Under the pieces are notes generated by a model. The model was given only the letters and a program-made list of their open reading frames with translations, ran no database searches and was not told where the DNA came from. Shown one piece after another: positions 26,045-34,918 of a stretch of DNA of 39,130 nucleotides. The translations under genes were made by a program, and so were the position numbers. Position 1 is the first letter of the stretch. Each line of letters starts with the position of its first letter. The stretch spans positions 1-39,130 of the forward strand of contig CAJOGQ010000016.1 of the NCBI GenBank assembly GCA_905234125.1, read 5' to 3'. The DNA is from an uncultured Bacteroidaceae bacterium. Its GTDB lineage: Bacteria; Bacteroidota; Bacteroidia; Bacteroidales; Bacteroidaceae.

Positions 26045-26165
26045 GGCATTTCTTCTGACACATTATTAAAGAAATTAAAAATTTTCTGCCTTTATGGGAA
26101 AATTTCTTGGCAGAACGAAAACTTTCCACTAATTTTGAACCCGCAAACATCAAAATGCAATCTTT

Positions 26166-26597
26166 ATGAAGCAAATCATACTCATTTTCTTTGCCCTCAG
26201 TTCGCTGTCGGCTCAGGCACAATTCTTCTTCGATTTTTCACCTCGTCAGCAGGTGGAGCAACGACGTGAGAAGGTGACAGCGCCTGCATACAAAAAAGGG
26301 ATGGAAGGTGTCAAGTCTTTCATCCTCAAAAACTTTAAGCAACCCAAGGAGCGTGAGCACGTGGATGGGAGGATTGTAGTGGCCGTGATTGTGAACGTGA
26401 AGGGCAACGTGGAGGATGCCCAGATAGTTCGTTCTGTCTCTCCCACGTTGGATGCTGAGGCCATTCGGGTGTGCAAGAAGATGACCTTCAAGCCTGCCAA
26501 AAGGGGCAAGGAAAAGGTGAAGGGACGTGTGGACATCCCATTCCCCATCCGTAATGGGCGAGTCTCATACATCGATCTGCCCACTACAGAAGTGTAG
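26166..26597 (+). CDS. Secreted/anchored TonB C-terminal domain protein
   Basis: VDGRIVVAVIVNVKGNVEDAQIVRSVSPTLDAEAIRVCKKMTFKPAKRGKEKVKGRVDIPFPI. Confidence 0.85.
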   Translation: MKQIILIFFALSSLSAQAQFFFDFSPRQQVEQRREKVTAPAYKKGMEGVKSFILKNFKQPKEREHVDGRIVVAVIVNVKGNVEDAQIVRSVSPTLDAEAIRVCKKMTFKPAKRGKEKVKGRVDIPFPIRNGRVSYIDLPTTEV

Positions 26598-26656
26598 GGA
26601 TTGGCGATTGCTGATAGGGTAGTGTGCTTACACTTCAATGGTGGTGTGCTTACACT

Positions 26657-27388
26657 TTATTTCACCCCCACATAAATGTCGTTGGTGGTGTAGGTCTTTC
26701 CTGCGTAGATGGCATTGAGACTGATGCCAACGGCTTCGTTGCCACGGGTCTTGATGCAATGCACACGACCTGTGTAGCGAATCTTCTGACCTGGCTGCAA
26801 CGTGGTGGTGAGCGATGGGGACACACTGAAGGCCTTGGGATCGCTCACTTCCAATTGGATGATGATGTCGCGAAGCACAGACTCGGAGGTGTTGGTGATG
26901 AAGCCCTCCACCTCAATCGTCTCATCCTTCGAGATGTAGCCGTCGCCATCCACATCCATGTAGGTGAGGTCTGAGAGGCTCACGATGGCTGAAGGCGCTG
27001 TGCTTTTGGCTATTCTGCCGTCTGACGTCGTTCTGTTGTAGGCACCACCGCCTGTCTGATAGGGGATGTCGTCATCCGTTCGCCTGCTGACACCATTCTG
27101 TTGCTCATACCTGCGGTTAGCCTCTGCTTTCTCGTTCTCTTCGATTTGCGAGGCGATGCCCACACCTAAGACGGCACCTATACCCATGCCGATGAGACTG
27201 CCCAAGGCAGCGTTCTCACCACGGAAATGGCCATGTCCAGAAAGGAAACCGACTGCAGAGCCGATATGACTGCCGATGATGGCACCATTCAGTCCGCCTG
27301 CTGCCTGATAAGAACTTGTGCAACTGCTTACAAGCATCGCTACTGCCAATGCCGAGCATGTGATTTTTGTCTGCTTCATTTGCTTCAT
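26657..27388 (-). CDS. Glycine-zipper lipoprotein with DxDxDG motif
   Basis: LVSSC lipobox; GGLNGAIIGSHIGSAVGFLSGHG...GMGIGAVLGVG; DVDGDGYISKDE. Confidence 0.65.
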   Translation of the reverse strand: MKQMKQTKITCSALAVAMLVSSCTSSYQAAGGLNGAIIGSHIGSAVGFLSGHGHFRGENAALGSLIGMGIGAVLGVGIASQIEENEKAEANRRYEQQNGVSRRTDDDIPYQTGGGAYNRTTSDGRIAKSTAPSAIVSLSDLTYMDVDGDGYISKDETIEVEGFITNTSESVLRDIIIQLEVSDPKAFSVSPSLTTTLQPGQKIRYTGRVHCIKTRGNEAVGISLNAIYAGKTYTTNDIYVGVK

Positions 27389-27452
27389 TGTTAGTTGTTG
27401 AACATTTTCTTAACTTTTGGTCTCTCTTTCTACCGTATATTCTTCACGGATT

Positions 27453-28259
27453 CTATTGGTTTTCTATGTAATCGTCAATCAATCGTCTGGCTATCGACAT
27501 CTTGTCGGGGATGGGCGGTAGGTGGTCTTTGTTGAACCATCCTGCTTCGCTCAGTTCCTCCTCCTGCACATGGACTTCTCCACTCACATAGTCAGCCGTA
27601 AAGCCGATCATGATGCCACAGGGGTAGGGCCATGCCTGACTGCCGAAGTATTTGATGTTCTTGATCTTGAGTCCCACTTCCTCTTCCACTTCTCTCCTCA
27701 CGCAGTCTTCCAGCGTCTCGCCTGTCTCCACAAATCCCGCCACCAGACCATACATCTCGCTTCTGCGGAAGTTCTTGGCATGCACCAAGAGGATTTTGTC
27801 TTCCTTGTGCACTCGCACGATGATGGCTGGACTCACCTGTGGCCACACTTCCTTTCCGCAGTGGGTACATTGCTTGCTGATGATGGTGGTGCGTTTCATG
27901 GGTGCGCCACACACTCCGCAATACTTCGTGTTCGAATCCCAATAGAGCAGTTCTGCTGCCTTGCCGGCTGTGTTGTAGAATGCTCTGGGCAACATGTTCC
28001 ACGACTCCCTCAGTCCCATGGTCACCCATCCTTCCATCTGAGAGGGTGGGGTGGTGAGGCTGTAGCTCATGCAGGGGACGCCATCGATGGGTGGGAGTTC
28101 CTGACGGGGTGTCCATTCCTTCATGGGGAAGGGGGGCTCCGTCGCACAGGGCACTCGATAGCCATCGTTGTCTTGTTGCAACAGCAGGGCATTGCTGATG
28201 AACACAAACCAATATCTCTTTTGCGTCTCCATGTCGCTAATTTGCATTTTCGGGGTCAA
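27453..28259 (-). CDS. nudC: NUDIX hydrolase, NAD+ diphosphatase (NudC-like)
   Basis: Zn ribbon YCGVCG..CTHCG; GLVAGFVETGETLEDCVRREVEEEVGL NUDIX box; SQAWPYPCGIMIGF. Confidence 0.88.
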   Translation of the reverse strand: MTPKMQISDMETQKRYWFVFISNALLLQQDNDGYRVPCATEPPFPMKEWTPRQELPPIDGVPCMSYSLTTPPSQMEGWVTMGLRESWNMLPRAFYNTAGKAAELLYWDSNTKYCGVCGAPMKRTTIISKQCTHCGKEVWPQVSPAIIVRVHKEDKILLVHAKNFRRSEMYGLVAGFVETGETLEDCVRREVEEEVGLKIKNIKYFGSQAWPYPCGIMIGFTADYVSGEVHVQEEELSEAGWFNKDHLPPIPDKMSIARRLIDDYIENQ

Positions 28260-28401
28260 AATTAGGCATAATTTGTGATATATGCCCCTTTTTTAGTCTC
28301 AAAAAACCTTAAAAAAGTTAAGACTTGCCGATTTAGTTGCTAATTATGAAAAAAAAGGGTACATTTGTACTCGATTTTGACAACTACAATGATTAATTTG
28401 A

Positions 28402-29265
28402 GTGAGAATGAACAACGTTAGTCGCGCGTACATATATATAATAATGACGCTTGCCGCTTCCTTATGCTTCACATCGGCATGGGCAGATAAACGTGACAAG
28501 GACAAAAAGAACAAACAAGCTGTGACGATTGTGACTTGGGAACCCGATCCTGTGGCTCGCAAGTCTCGTCCTGATCGCCATCCTGCAGTCTTGGAGATGC
28601 CTCATCTTGGCACTTCCTCTTCTTCCTACAATGTGGCTGGAGGTCGAGGAACGGGAGGCAGTGAGGCGCATGGCATTGATGTGAGCCACTATCAGGGACG
28701 CATCAATTGGGATGAGGTGGCTCGTGACAGCCGTGTGACTTACGTCTATCTGAAGGCCACCGAGGGCACCAACACGATTGACGACACCTACACCTACAAC
28801 TTCACAGAGTGTAAGCGTGTGGGTCTCAAGGTGGGCAGTTATCTCTTCTTCCGGCCCCATCTTTCAGCACAAGCCCAGTTTGACCTCTTCAAGTCGCGTG
28901 TCAACACCCGTCAGCAAGACCTCCTGCCCGTCATCGATGTGGAGGTCATTCGAGGGGTGTCCGAGTCTGTGATGCAGGCTCGTCTGCTCGAACTCTGCGA
29001 CCTCTTCGAACGTGAGTACGGCAAGAAGCCCATCATCTATACAGGCAAGAACTTCTACAACAAATACATATACGGAAATCACCGGCTGCGTGCCTACAAG
29101 TATTTCATCGCCGCCTACTCTTTCATCGAGCCAGACCTCTATGGCGACCATGATTATGTCATGTGGCAATACTCTGCCACCGGTTCAGTTAGGGGCATCC
29201 GAGGCAACGTGGACATGAGCCGCTTCGTCGGAAGACATACCATTAAGGATATTTTGTATAAATAA
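28402..29265 (+). CDS. GH25 family lysozyme
   Basis: HGIDVSHYQGRINWDEVARDSRVTYVYLKATEGTNTID; VMWQYSATGSVRGIRGNVDMSRF. Confidence 0.9.
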   Translation: MRMNNVSRAYIYIIMTLAASLCFTSAWADKRDKDKKNKQAVTIVTWEPDPVARKSRPDRHPAVLEMPHLGTSSSSYNVAGGRGTGGSEAHGIDVSHYQGRINWDEVARDSRVTYVYLKATEGTNTIDDTYTYNFTECKRVGLKVGSYLFFRPHLSAQAQFDLFKSRVNTRQQDLLPVIDVEVIRGVSESVMQARLLELCDLFEREYGKKPIIYTGKNFYNKYIYGNHRLRAYKYFIAAYSFIEPDLYGDHDYVMWQYSATGSVRGIRGNVDMSRFVGRHTIKDILYK

Positions 29266-29413
29266 CTCAACTTTTGAGGGGCAAGGGGCAAGGAGCAGGG
29301 GGCAAGAGGAATGTTATGTTCGCTTGTTTGCCATTTGGGTATGTATGAGCAAGGTATCCTCTTGCTCCTTGCCCCTCGCTCCTTGCTCCTTAACTCAACT
29401 TGCGAAAGTTGAG
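29266..29413. mobile_element. MITE-like palindromic element, copy 2
   Basis: CTCAACTTT...AAAGTTGAG termini, long internal inverted arms; flanked exactly by 7-bp direct repeat TAAATAA (29259-29265, 29414-29420). Confidence 0.65.
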
Positions 29414-29427
29414 TAAATAAAAAGAAA

Positions 29428-29454
29428 GGAAAGGAAGTTCTTCCCTTCCTTTCC
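29428..29454. terminator. Hairpin downstream of panD
   Basis: GGAAAGGAAG-N7-CTTCCTTTCC perfect 10-bp stem. Confidence 0.6.
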
Positions 29455-29457
29455 CTT

Positions 29458-29817
29458 CTATAGAAGCTTATTCGTTTTCATGTCAGGGAAGACCACCTTG
29501 GGTTTGAAGTGCTTGGCCTCCTCGAAGTCCATGAGGGCGTATGCCATGATGATGACGGTATCGCCCACCTGCACCTTGCGTGCGGCGGCACCATTCAGAC
29601 AGACACAGCCACTGCCACGTTCGCCCCTGATCACGTATGTGTCGAAGCGTTCGCCGTTGTTGTTGTTCACGATATAGACGCGTTCGCCTGCAATGATGCC
29701 CACAGCATCCATCAGGTCTTCGTCGATGGTGATGCTCCCCATGTAGTTGAGGTTGGCTTCAGTCACCTTCACGCAATGCAACTTCGATTTCAGTACTTCT
29801 ATCTGCATGTCATTCAA
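29458..29817 (-). CDS. panD: Aspartate 1-decarboxylase
   Basis: [64 protein letters not shown]. Confidence 0.95.
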   Translation of the reverse strand: MNDMQIEVLKSKLHCVKVTEANLNYMGSITIDEDLMDAVGIIAGERVYIVNNNNGERFDTYVIRGERGSGCVCLNGAAARKVQVGDTVIIMAYALMDFEEAKHFKPKVVFPDMKTNKLL

Positions 29818-29862
29818 TTGATAATTTATAATTTACAATGTATAAAGCTAACGAGAAACAAC

Positions 29863-29980
29863 AAAGCTGTAAAACCCACCGCATGGCTATTATATATTAT
29901 AAAAGCTGTAAAACACGCCGCATGGTTATTATATATTACAAAAGCTGTAAAACACGCCGCATGGTTATTATATATTATAC
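29863..29980. repeat. 3 x 39-bp tandem repeat in the panC-panD intergenic region
   Basis: AAAGCTGTAAAACACGCCGCATGGTTATTATATATTA(C/T)A repeated three times; flanked by inverted ATAATTTACAATGTATAA / TTATACATTGTCTATTAT. Confidence 0.9.
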
Positions 29981-29996
29981 ATTGTCTATTATATAT

Positions 29997-30866
29997 TTAC
30001 TTATAGTTGATATTATCGATGAGTCGGATGGGAGTGGCACCACAGAACACCGTGATGCAACCCTGCACGTGGTCTGCCTCATCCCACGATGTAACACTCT
30101 CCAACGAGAGGGCATTGACGATGTCGTAGTACTGCACTTCAAGCCCCTCCACTGCGTTGATGTCGCTGATGGTCTTCTGACGGGTTTCCTCCACAGAGTG
30201 CGTCTTGCTGTACTTCACGCTCGCCTTCAAGGCCTTGTAGATGTTGGGTGCGATGGCTCTCTCCTCAGGAGCCAACAGGGTGTTACGGCTCGAGAGTGCC
30301 AGACCATCCTCTTCCCTCACGATGGGGCAAGGGCAGACCTCCAAACGTTTTGCCCAGTCCGTATCCTTCGCCACATAGTCGGCCACCATCGCCTTGATGA
30401 CGGCAATCTGCTGAAAGTCCTTCTCGCCAAAGTAGGCTCGGTCAGGCTCCACCATCATGAAGAGCTTGCTTACAATCTGGCACACGCCGTTGAAGTGGCC
30501 TGGTCTGAACGCACCCTCCATCACTGTGTCCGTAGGCGGATAAGAGAATGAGCGAGTGTCAGGCTCAGGATAAACCTCCTCCACCGATGGAGCGAACACA
30601 TACGTGGCGCCGATGCTCTCCAACAGGGCACAGTCGGCATCCAAGGTACGTGGGTAAGACGCCAGATCCTTCTTGTCGTTGAATTGGGTGGGGTTGACGA
30701 ACACGCTCACCACGGTGGCGTCATTCTCCTTGACACTACGGGTCACCAACGATGCATGTCCGGCATGGAGCGCACCCATCGTGGGCACCAGTCCCACGGT
30801 CTTCCCGTCACCTCTCAGGGCAGAAACCTTCTCCTTGAGTTCCTTTACAGAATTGATGATTTCCAT
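29997..30866 (-). CDS. panC: Pantothenate synthetase
   Basis: [47 protein letters not shown] at 30866. Confidence 0.95.
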   Translation of the reverse strand: MEIINSVKELKEKVSALRGDGKTVGLVPTMGALHAGHASLVTRSVKENDATVVSVFVNPTQFNDKKDLASYPRTLDADCALLESIGATYVFAPSVEEVYPEPDTRSFSYPPTDTVMEGAFRPGHFNGVCQIVSKLFMMVEPDRAYFGEKDFQQIAVIKAMVADYVAKDTDWAKRLEVCPCPIVREEDGLALSSRNTLLAPEERAIAPNIYKALKASVKYSKTHSVEETRQKTISDINAVEGLEVQYYDIVNALSLESVTSWDEADHVQGCITVFCGATPIRLIDNINYK

Positions 30867-30900
30867 TGCTTGCTTTGAATCAGAACATTGAAAAGTGGTG

Positions 30901-30908
30901 CAAAGGTA
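30901..30908 (-). promoter_or_regulatory. -7 box (TACCTTTG) for panC
   Basis: CAAAGGTA on the plus strand. Confidence 0.5.
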
Positions 30909-31586
30909 CGGATAAATGGCTGAATAACCAAATGAAACTCCCCCTTTCCCCTGTAAATAGCCACAAAATAGCTGAATGTCCCAACAAAAGTACAAAATCT
31001 GTAAGAAAAAATAAATAATTTAAGTTTCTCAAGTTTATATTTTTATTTGTATTTTTATATTTTTCCTTCGGCGCCACCGGCGCAACAAGACATCCGAAAC
31101 TTGTATAAAAGATATAAAAAGAAATTTTTGGGATGGATGCCTGATGGAAAACTTTTTGATTTGATTGAAACACTCTGTAAACTCGTTTACAAGATGCTTC
31201 TAACAAATAAAAAATCTTTATTCTCTCTGTAAGAAGAATAAAGCGTCCTGTTTTCGACAATAGAACGATGCAAGCTCGCTTGTAATCTTCTAATTTCAAA
31301 AACAAGACTTCCATCATAAAAGACAAAATCCTTAGTTCCTCAATTCCTTAGAGTAGAATAAGGTAATTATTGGTCAATTCTTGGACATTATTGTTCCAAC
31401 CCCAAGCGCAGCGACCCTTTCTGTGATTTGACTCCGTCGAGCTAAAGGTTCTGTGCTTTCTGTGTGACATAAAATACCATCCCGCATGGCCAGCTTATTC
31501 AGAGAATTAACGATGAATTAATGAAAAATTATCGATAACTTGTGTTAAAATTCCTTCAAAATTCGCTGTATATTGAGAAGTTTTTG

Positions 31587-31594
31587 TATTTTTG
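31587..31594 (+). promoter_or_regulatory. -7 box TATTTTTG for the DUF4143 ATPase
   Basis: TAnnTTTG 16 nt before the ATG at 31610. Confidence 0.5.
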
Positions 31595-31609
31595 CAGAAA
31601 ATTCTGATT

Positions 31610-32812
31610 ATGGAGAGAATAAATCGTGCTGACTATTTGCATCAGGTATATAGTCTGTTAGGAAAAGGCGAGGCCATTGTTCTGACAGGTCATCGTCGGG
31701 CTGGAAAGAGTTGCATCTTGGAACTCTTGGCTGCCGAGTTGGCTGCTGACGGTCACGTGATATATATCGATATGGAAGACCCGGCGAATGCTGATTTGGC
31801 CACGTTTCGGGAACTATCGGATCACATCAAGACATCGGTGAAGGCGGGGCAGCGCAACTACGTGCTCGTGGACGAAGTACAAGAGGTGACGGAATTTGAA
31901 AAGGCACTGCGTTATTGGGTGAAGCAAGATGGTGTGGATGTGGTGGTGACGGGAAGCAATGCCGCCATGTTATCAAGCGATATCGCATCGTCGTTTGCCG
32001 GACGCTACCATCGTGTGCATGTGAGCAGCCTGAATTACTCTGAATTTCTACGGTTCTATGGACTGGAGGATTCCGACAGTGCGTTTTCGCAGTACCTGCG
32101 CTGGGGTGGTATGCCATTCCTCTATCGCATACCCTTGGAAGACGAACGCACCCGCATGGAGTATCTGGGCAGCATCTACGACACCATTTTTGTGAAAGAT
32201 ATCGTGCGCCGCAAGAGCGTCCGTAACGTGTCGTTGCTGGACAACCTGGTTCGATTTGTGGCAGATAACAGTGGTAAGGTGTTCTCTGCCAATAGTATTG
32301 CCAAATATCTCAAGGGAAATAACCTCGCTGTGAGTGCCAACACAGTGGCGGAGTATATGGACTCTCTGTGCGACACATATATGATAGATCGTGTGAAGCG
32401 TTACGACATCAAAGGCAAGAGCGTGTTTGAGCAGCAGGACAAATACTATTTTGAGGACCTTGGATTGCGGAACTATCTCTGCCGTGACAAGCGTAGTCTG
32501 GATATAGAGAAAGTGTTAGAAGGTGCAGTTTATCTGAAGCTGAGGCGCAGCGGGTATGAGGTGTATGTAGGACAGCTCAATGGTAAAGAGATTGATTTTG
32601 TAGCACGCAGGGGCGACGAGCTGATGTATGTGCAGGTTGCCTTGCAGGTGACAGGTGCAGATACCTATCAGCGTGAGTTTGGCAATTTGAAACTCATTAA
32701 GGACAACTATCCCAAATATGTGGTGACGATGGATCCGAACGTGGGGCTGATTTATGACTCCGGCATAGTTGCCTGTGCGGCCAGACAATTTCTCTTAGAC
32801 GTTGAATCATGA
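31610..32812 (+). CDS. AAA_14/DUF4143-type ATPase (intact)
   Basis: LTGHRRAGKSCILELLA Walker A; YVLVDEVQEV Walker B; C-terminal GKEIDFVARRGDELMYVQVA nuclease-like motif typical of DUF4143. Confidence 0.88.
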   Translation: MERINRADYLHQVYSLLGKGEAIVLTGHRRAGKSCILELLAAELAADGHVIYIDMEDPANADLATFRELSDHIKTSVKAGQRNYVLVDEVQEVTEFEKALRYWVKQDGVDVVVTGSNAAMLSSDIASSFAGRYHRVHVSSLNYSEFLRFYGLEDSDSAFSQYLRWGGMPFLYRIPLEDERTRMEYLGSIYDTIFVKDIVRRKSVRNVSLLDNLVRFVADNSGKVFSANSIAKYLKGNNLAVSANTVAEYMDSLCDTYMIDRVKRYDIKGKSVFEQQDKYYFEDLGLRNYLCRDKRSLDIEKVLEGAVYLKLRRSGYEVYVGQLNGKEIDFVARRGDELMYVQVALQVTGADTYQREFGNLKLIKDNYPKYVVTMDPNVGLIYDSGIVACAARQFLLDVES

Positions 32813-32949
32813 ACATTTTTCTGATGGATTCATTGATGATTTTGACCAATTTTTGATAAGATTTGTAAGATTTCTCGCGCAGCGACCACACCCCAAAGCT
32901 TCTCGCATCGATTTTCCTCAAAATATTTGATATTTACAAAAATACTCCA

Positions 32950-32957
32950 TATCTTTG
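32950..32957 (+). promoter_or_regulatory. -7 box TATCTTTG immediately before the small RelE-like ORF
   Basis: TAnnTTTG only 6 nt before the ATG at 32964. Confidence 0.5.
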
Positions 32958-32963
32958 CACAGT

Positions 32964-33182
32964 ATGCAGGACAAAAAGCATAGGTTGAGCAAGAAAGATG
33001 GGTATCGGCTCATCTACATCGTTTATAAAAAACAGGAGGAAGTGGGGCTACTTGATGTTTATCCCAAGAATGGTCCAATGCAACAATTGGACATCGATGA
33101 TGAGGAGGTCGTTCATTTGGTGCAGCAATATCTTGAGGAGAAAAAACATGGCGTGCTTACTTCATATCATGTTGAGAGTTGA
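32964..33182 (+). CDS. Small RelE/HigB-like toxin C-terminal fragment
   Basis: HRLSKKDGYRLIYIVYKKQEEVGLLDVYPKNGPMQQLDIDDEEVVHLVQQYLEE resembles the RelE-family ...GGYRVIYYV...LLDIYSK...I(D/S)DEE core; N-terminal half missing. Confidence 0.5.
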   Translation: MQDKKHRLSKKDGYRLIYIVYKKQEEVGLLDVYPKNGPMQQLDIDDEEVVHLVQQYLEEKKHGVLTSYHVES

Positions 33183-33199
33183 TAGTTGACAGTTGAGAG
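33171..33199. repeat. GAGAGTTGATAGTTGACAGTTGAGAG dispersed repeat containing the stop of the RelE-like ORF
   Basis: gttgagagttgatagttgacagttgagag. Confidence 0.8.
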
Positions 33200-33319
33200 G
33201 ATGTGGAGATCTTGCCATGCTTTTTTGCCAAAATCACTAAAAATTCAGTCAAAGTTGCTTAAAAACGACAAAAACAGCACTTTGAGGGTGAAAAGATGTG
33301 GAATTGAGAAAAAAGGATG

Positions 33320-33327
33320 TACCTTTG
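33320..33327 (+). promoter_or_regulatory. -7 box TACCTTTG upstream of the DUF3800 gene
   Basis: TAnnTTTG 26 nt before the ATG at 33354. Confidence 0.6.
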
Positions 33328-33353
33328 CAAACCAAAACGCATCGGGAAAATAT

Positions 33354-34049
33354 ATGATGAAATACGAGATATATTGTGATGAAAGCTGTTGGGAAGCTTT
33401 GTACGACAAGACTTCCCATAGTTATGCTGCTATCGGTGGAATATGGATCCCTGCTGAGAAACGCAAGGGAATTAAGACTTTTATTTCAGAACTAAAAGCT
33501 AAATATGGATTATATGGTGAGATGAAGTGGAATCATATTTGCCCTAAGTCGGTGGATATGTATAGAGAGATGGTGAATATGTTCTTTGATGATGAGCAAA
33601 TGAGGTTTCGTGCAATCTGTATCAAAGCTGCCGAGGTTAACCATGAACGTTTTAATGCTGGTAACGGAGAACTGGGTTTCTATAAATTCTATTTCCAATT
33701 GATTCATCATTGGATGATAATGGGCAACAGTTATCATGTGTTCGTTGATTACAAGACGAATGGTTATCAACATAGAGTGAGAGAACTTGGCACGATTCTA
33801 AATAACACAAGTACGGCTGAATTGACTCAGATTCAAGCTCTTCCCTCTGAGGAATCTGTTCTCATTCAGATGGCAGATGTCCTGACTGGTGCTGTCGCGT
33901 CTGCATTTAATGTGCCGAGGCTTGGGAGTGTGTCAAAACAGAGTGTTAGAGATCTGATTGAAAAGAGACTTGGACATGGTATTATGGGGACTCCTGTTGG
34001 AGAATCGAAGTTTAATGTCTTTAACATTAATCTGAGAAAGGATTGGTGA
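33354..34049 (+). CDS. DUF3800 family protein (RNase H-fold-like)
   Basis: YEIYCDES...SYAAIGGIWIP, HVFVDYKTNG, LIQMADVLTGAVAS: spaced acidic residues typical of DUF3800. Confidence 0.75.
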   Translation: MMKYEIYCDESCWEALYDKTSHSYAAIGGIWIPAEKRKGIKTFISELKAKYGLYGEMKWNHICPKSVDMYREMVNMFFDDEQMRFRAICIKAAEVNHERFNAGNGELGFYKFYFQLIHHWMIMGNSYHVFVDYKTNGYQHRVRELGTILNNTSTAELTQIQALPSEESVLIQMADVLTGAVASAFNVPRLGSVSKQSVRDLIEKRLGHGIMGTPVGESKFNVFNINLRKDW

Positions 34050-34522
34050 TGGCTGATACACAAAAGTACTATGGCAAGTTGCTGGTGGTAAAAGATCATA
34101 CAGAGGCGGATTTCCGCAAAATTTGGTCTGATGAGTATTGCAAGAAAGTCATCAGGACGCATGACGGCATAAGGGTGCATTTCTATGATAACAATTTTGA
34201 CCATGCTTTCTTTGAAAGTAGTGTAAGAAATGGCAGTAGGCATAAGTCAAAATCGAAAGATGTGTTTTCTCGACGGAGGGTGGCAAGAATGATGTGGATA
34301 AAGGATGTGTTGGCTGATGAGTCTGCGAAAATGTATGTTGGTTATGACAGTAAGGCAAAAGCTTATTCTCAATCCAAAAGGGTTTCTGTCGTGAAAGGAG
34401 ATTATGTGGTGGTCATACAGTTTTATAAAGAAGGGCATGCCCGTTTTATCACTGCATACGTGGCTGACAATTCAATTGGAAAGATTATCAGCGGGCCGGA
34501 ATGGAATGAAGAAGTAAAGTGA
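34049..34522 (+). CDS. Hypothetical protein, possible BECR-fold (Barnase/EndoU/colicin E5-D/RelE-like) nuclease
   Basis: RRRVARMMWIKDVLADESAKMYVGYDSK...VVKGDYVVVIQFYKEGHARFITAYVADNSIGKI; ATG overlaps the DUF3800 stop (TGATG). Confidence 0.5.
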   Translation: MADTQKYYGKLLVVKDHTEADFRKIWSDEYCKKVIRTHDGIRVHFYDNNFDHAFFESSVRNGSRHKSKSKDVFSRRRVARMMWIKDVLADESAKMYVGYDSKAKAYSQSKRVSVVKGDYVVVIQFYKEGHARFITAYVADNSIGKIISGPEWNEEVK

Positions 34523-34530
34523 AAAGAAAA

Positions 34531-34557
34531 GGACGCTGATTGACTGGTTCAGCGTCC
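34531..34557 (+). terminator. Hairpin downstream of the DUF3800/nuclease-like pair
   Basis: GGACGCTGA-N9-TCAGCGTCC perfect 9-bp stem; no T-run. Confidence 0.5.
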
Positions 34558-34744
34558 GAAACCTCTGTAAGTTCCTTACTATAAGTAAAGACGCTGCAAA
34601 GTTACATTCTTTTCATTAACTAAACAAATGTACAAGCATTTTTTTTGATTTTGACAATTTTTTTTAACATTCTAATGTTATCTGAAGTGATTTGTCGAAG
34701 ATATAGAAGTGCTTCGTAACTGTTCGGTGAACCCCGTCTAATAT

Positions 34745-34918
34745 GGTTGACAGTTGAGAGTTGACAGTTGATAGTTAAGGGTTGAGAGTTGACAGTTGAT
34801 AGTTAAGGGTTGAGAGTTTAGAGTTGATAGTTAAGGGTTGAGAGTTTAGAGTTGAGAGTATAGAGTTGAGAGTTTAGGGATCTTTTAATGGTTATAGGTT
34901 ATGGGTTATTGAGGGGAA
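34745..34918. repeat. Composite dispersed repeat (TTGAGAGTTGACAGTTGATAGTTAAGGG... then GGTTATAGGTTATGGGTTATTGAGGGG)
   Basis: About 130 bp of 10-bp-like words followed by GGTTAT words; ends at the ATPase stop (34919). Confidence 0.85.

Noticed and set aside
29509-30551. ORFs with 13-residue periodic peptide (KAVKHAAWLLYI / KSCKTRRMVIIYY)
   Set aside because: Product of the 39-bp tandem repeat read through panD antisense and intergenic DNA; no start/RBS support
31010-31330. AT-rich intergenic region with GCGCCACCGGCGC and CTTTATTCT/AGAATAAAG hairpins as a possible ncRNA
   Set aside because: Short isolated stems, no promoter/terminator arrangement I could defend
34745-34870. Possible CRISPR array
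   Set aside because: No constant-length unique spacers; words are contiguous ~10-bp variants; no cas genes in the window
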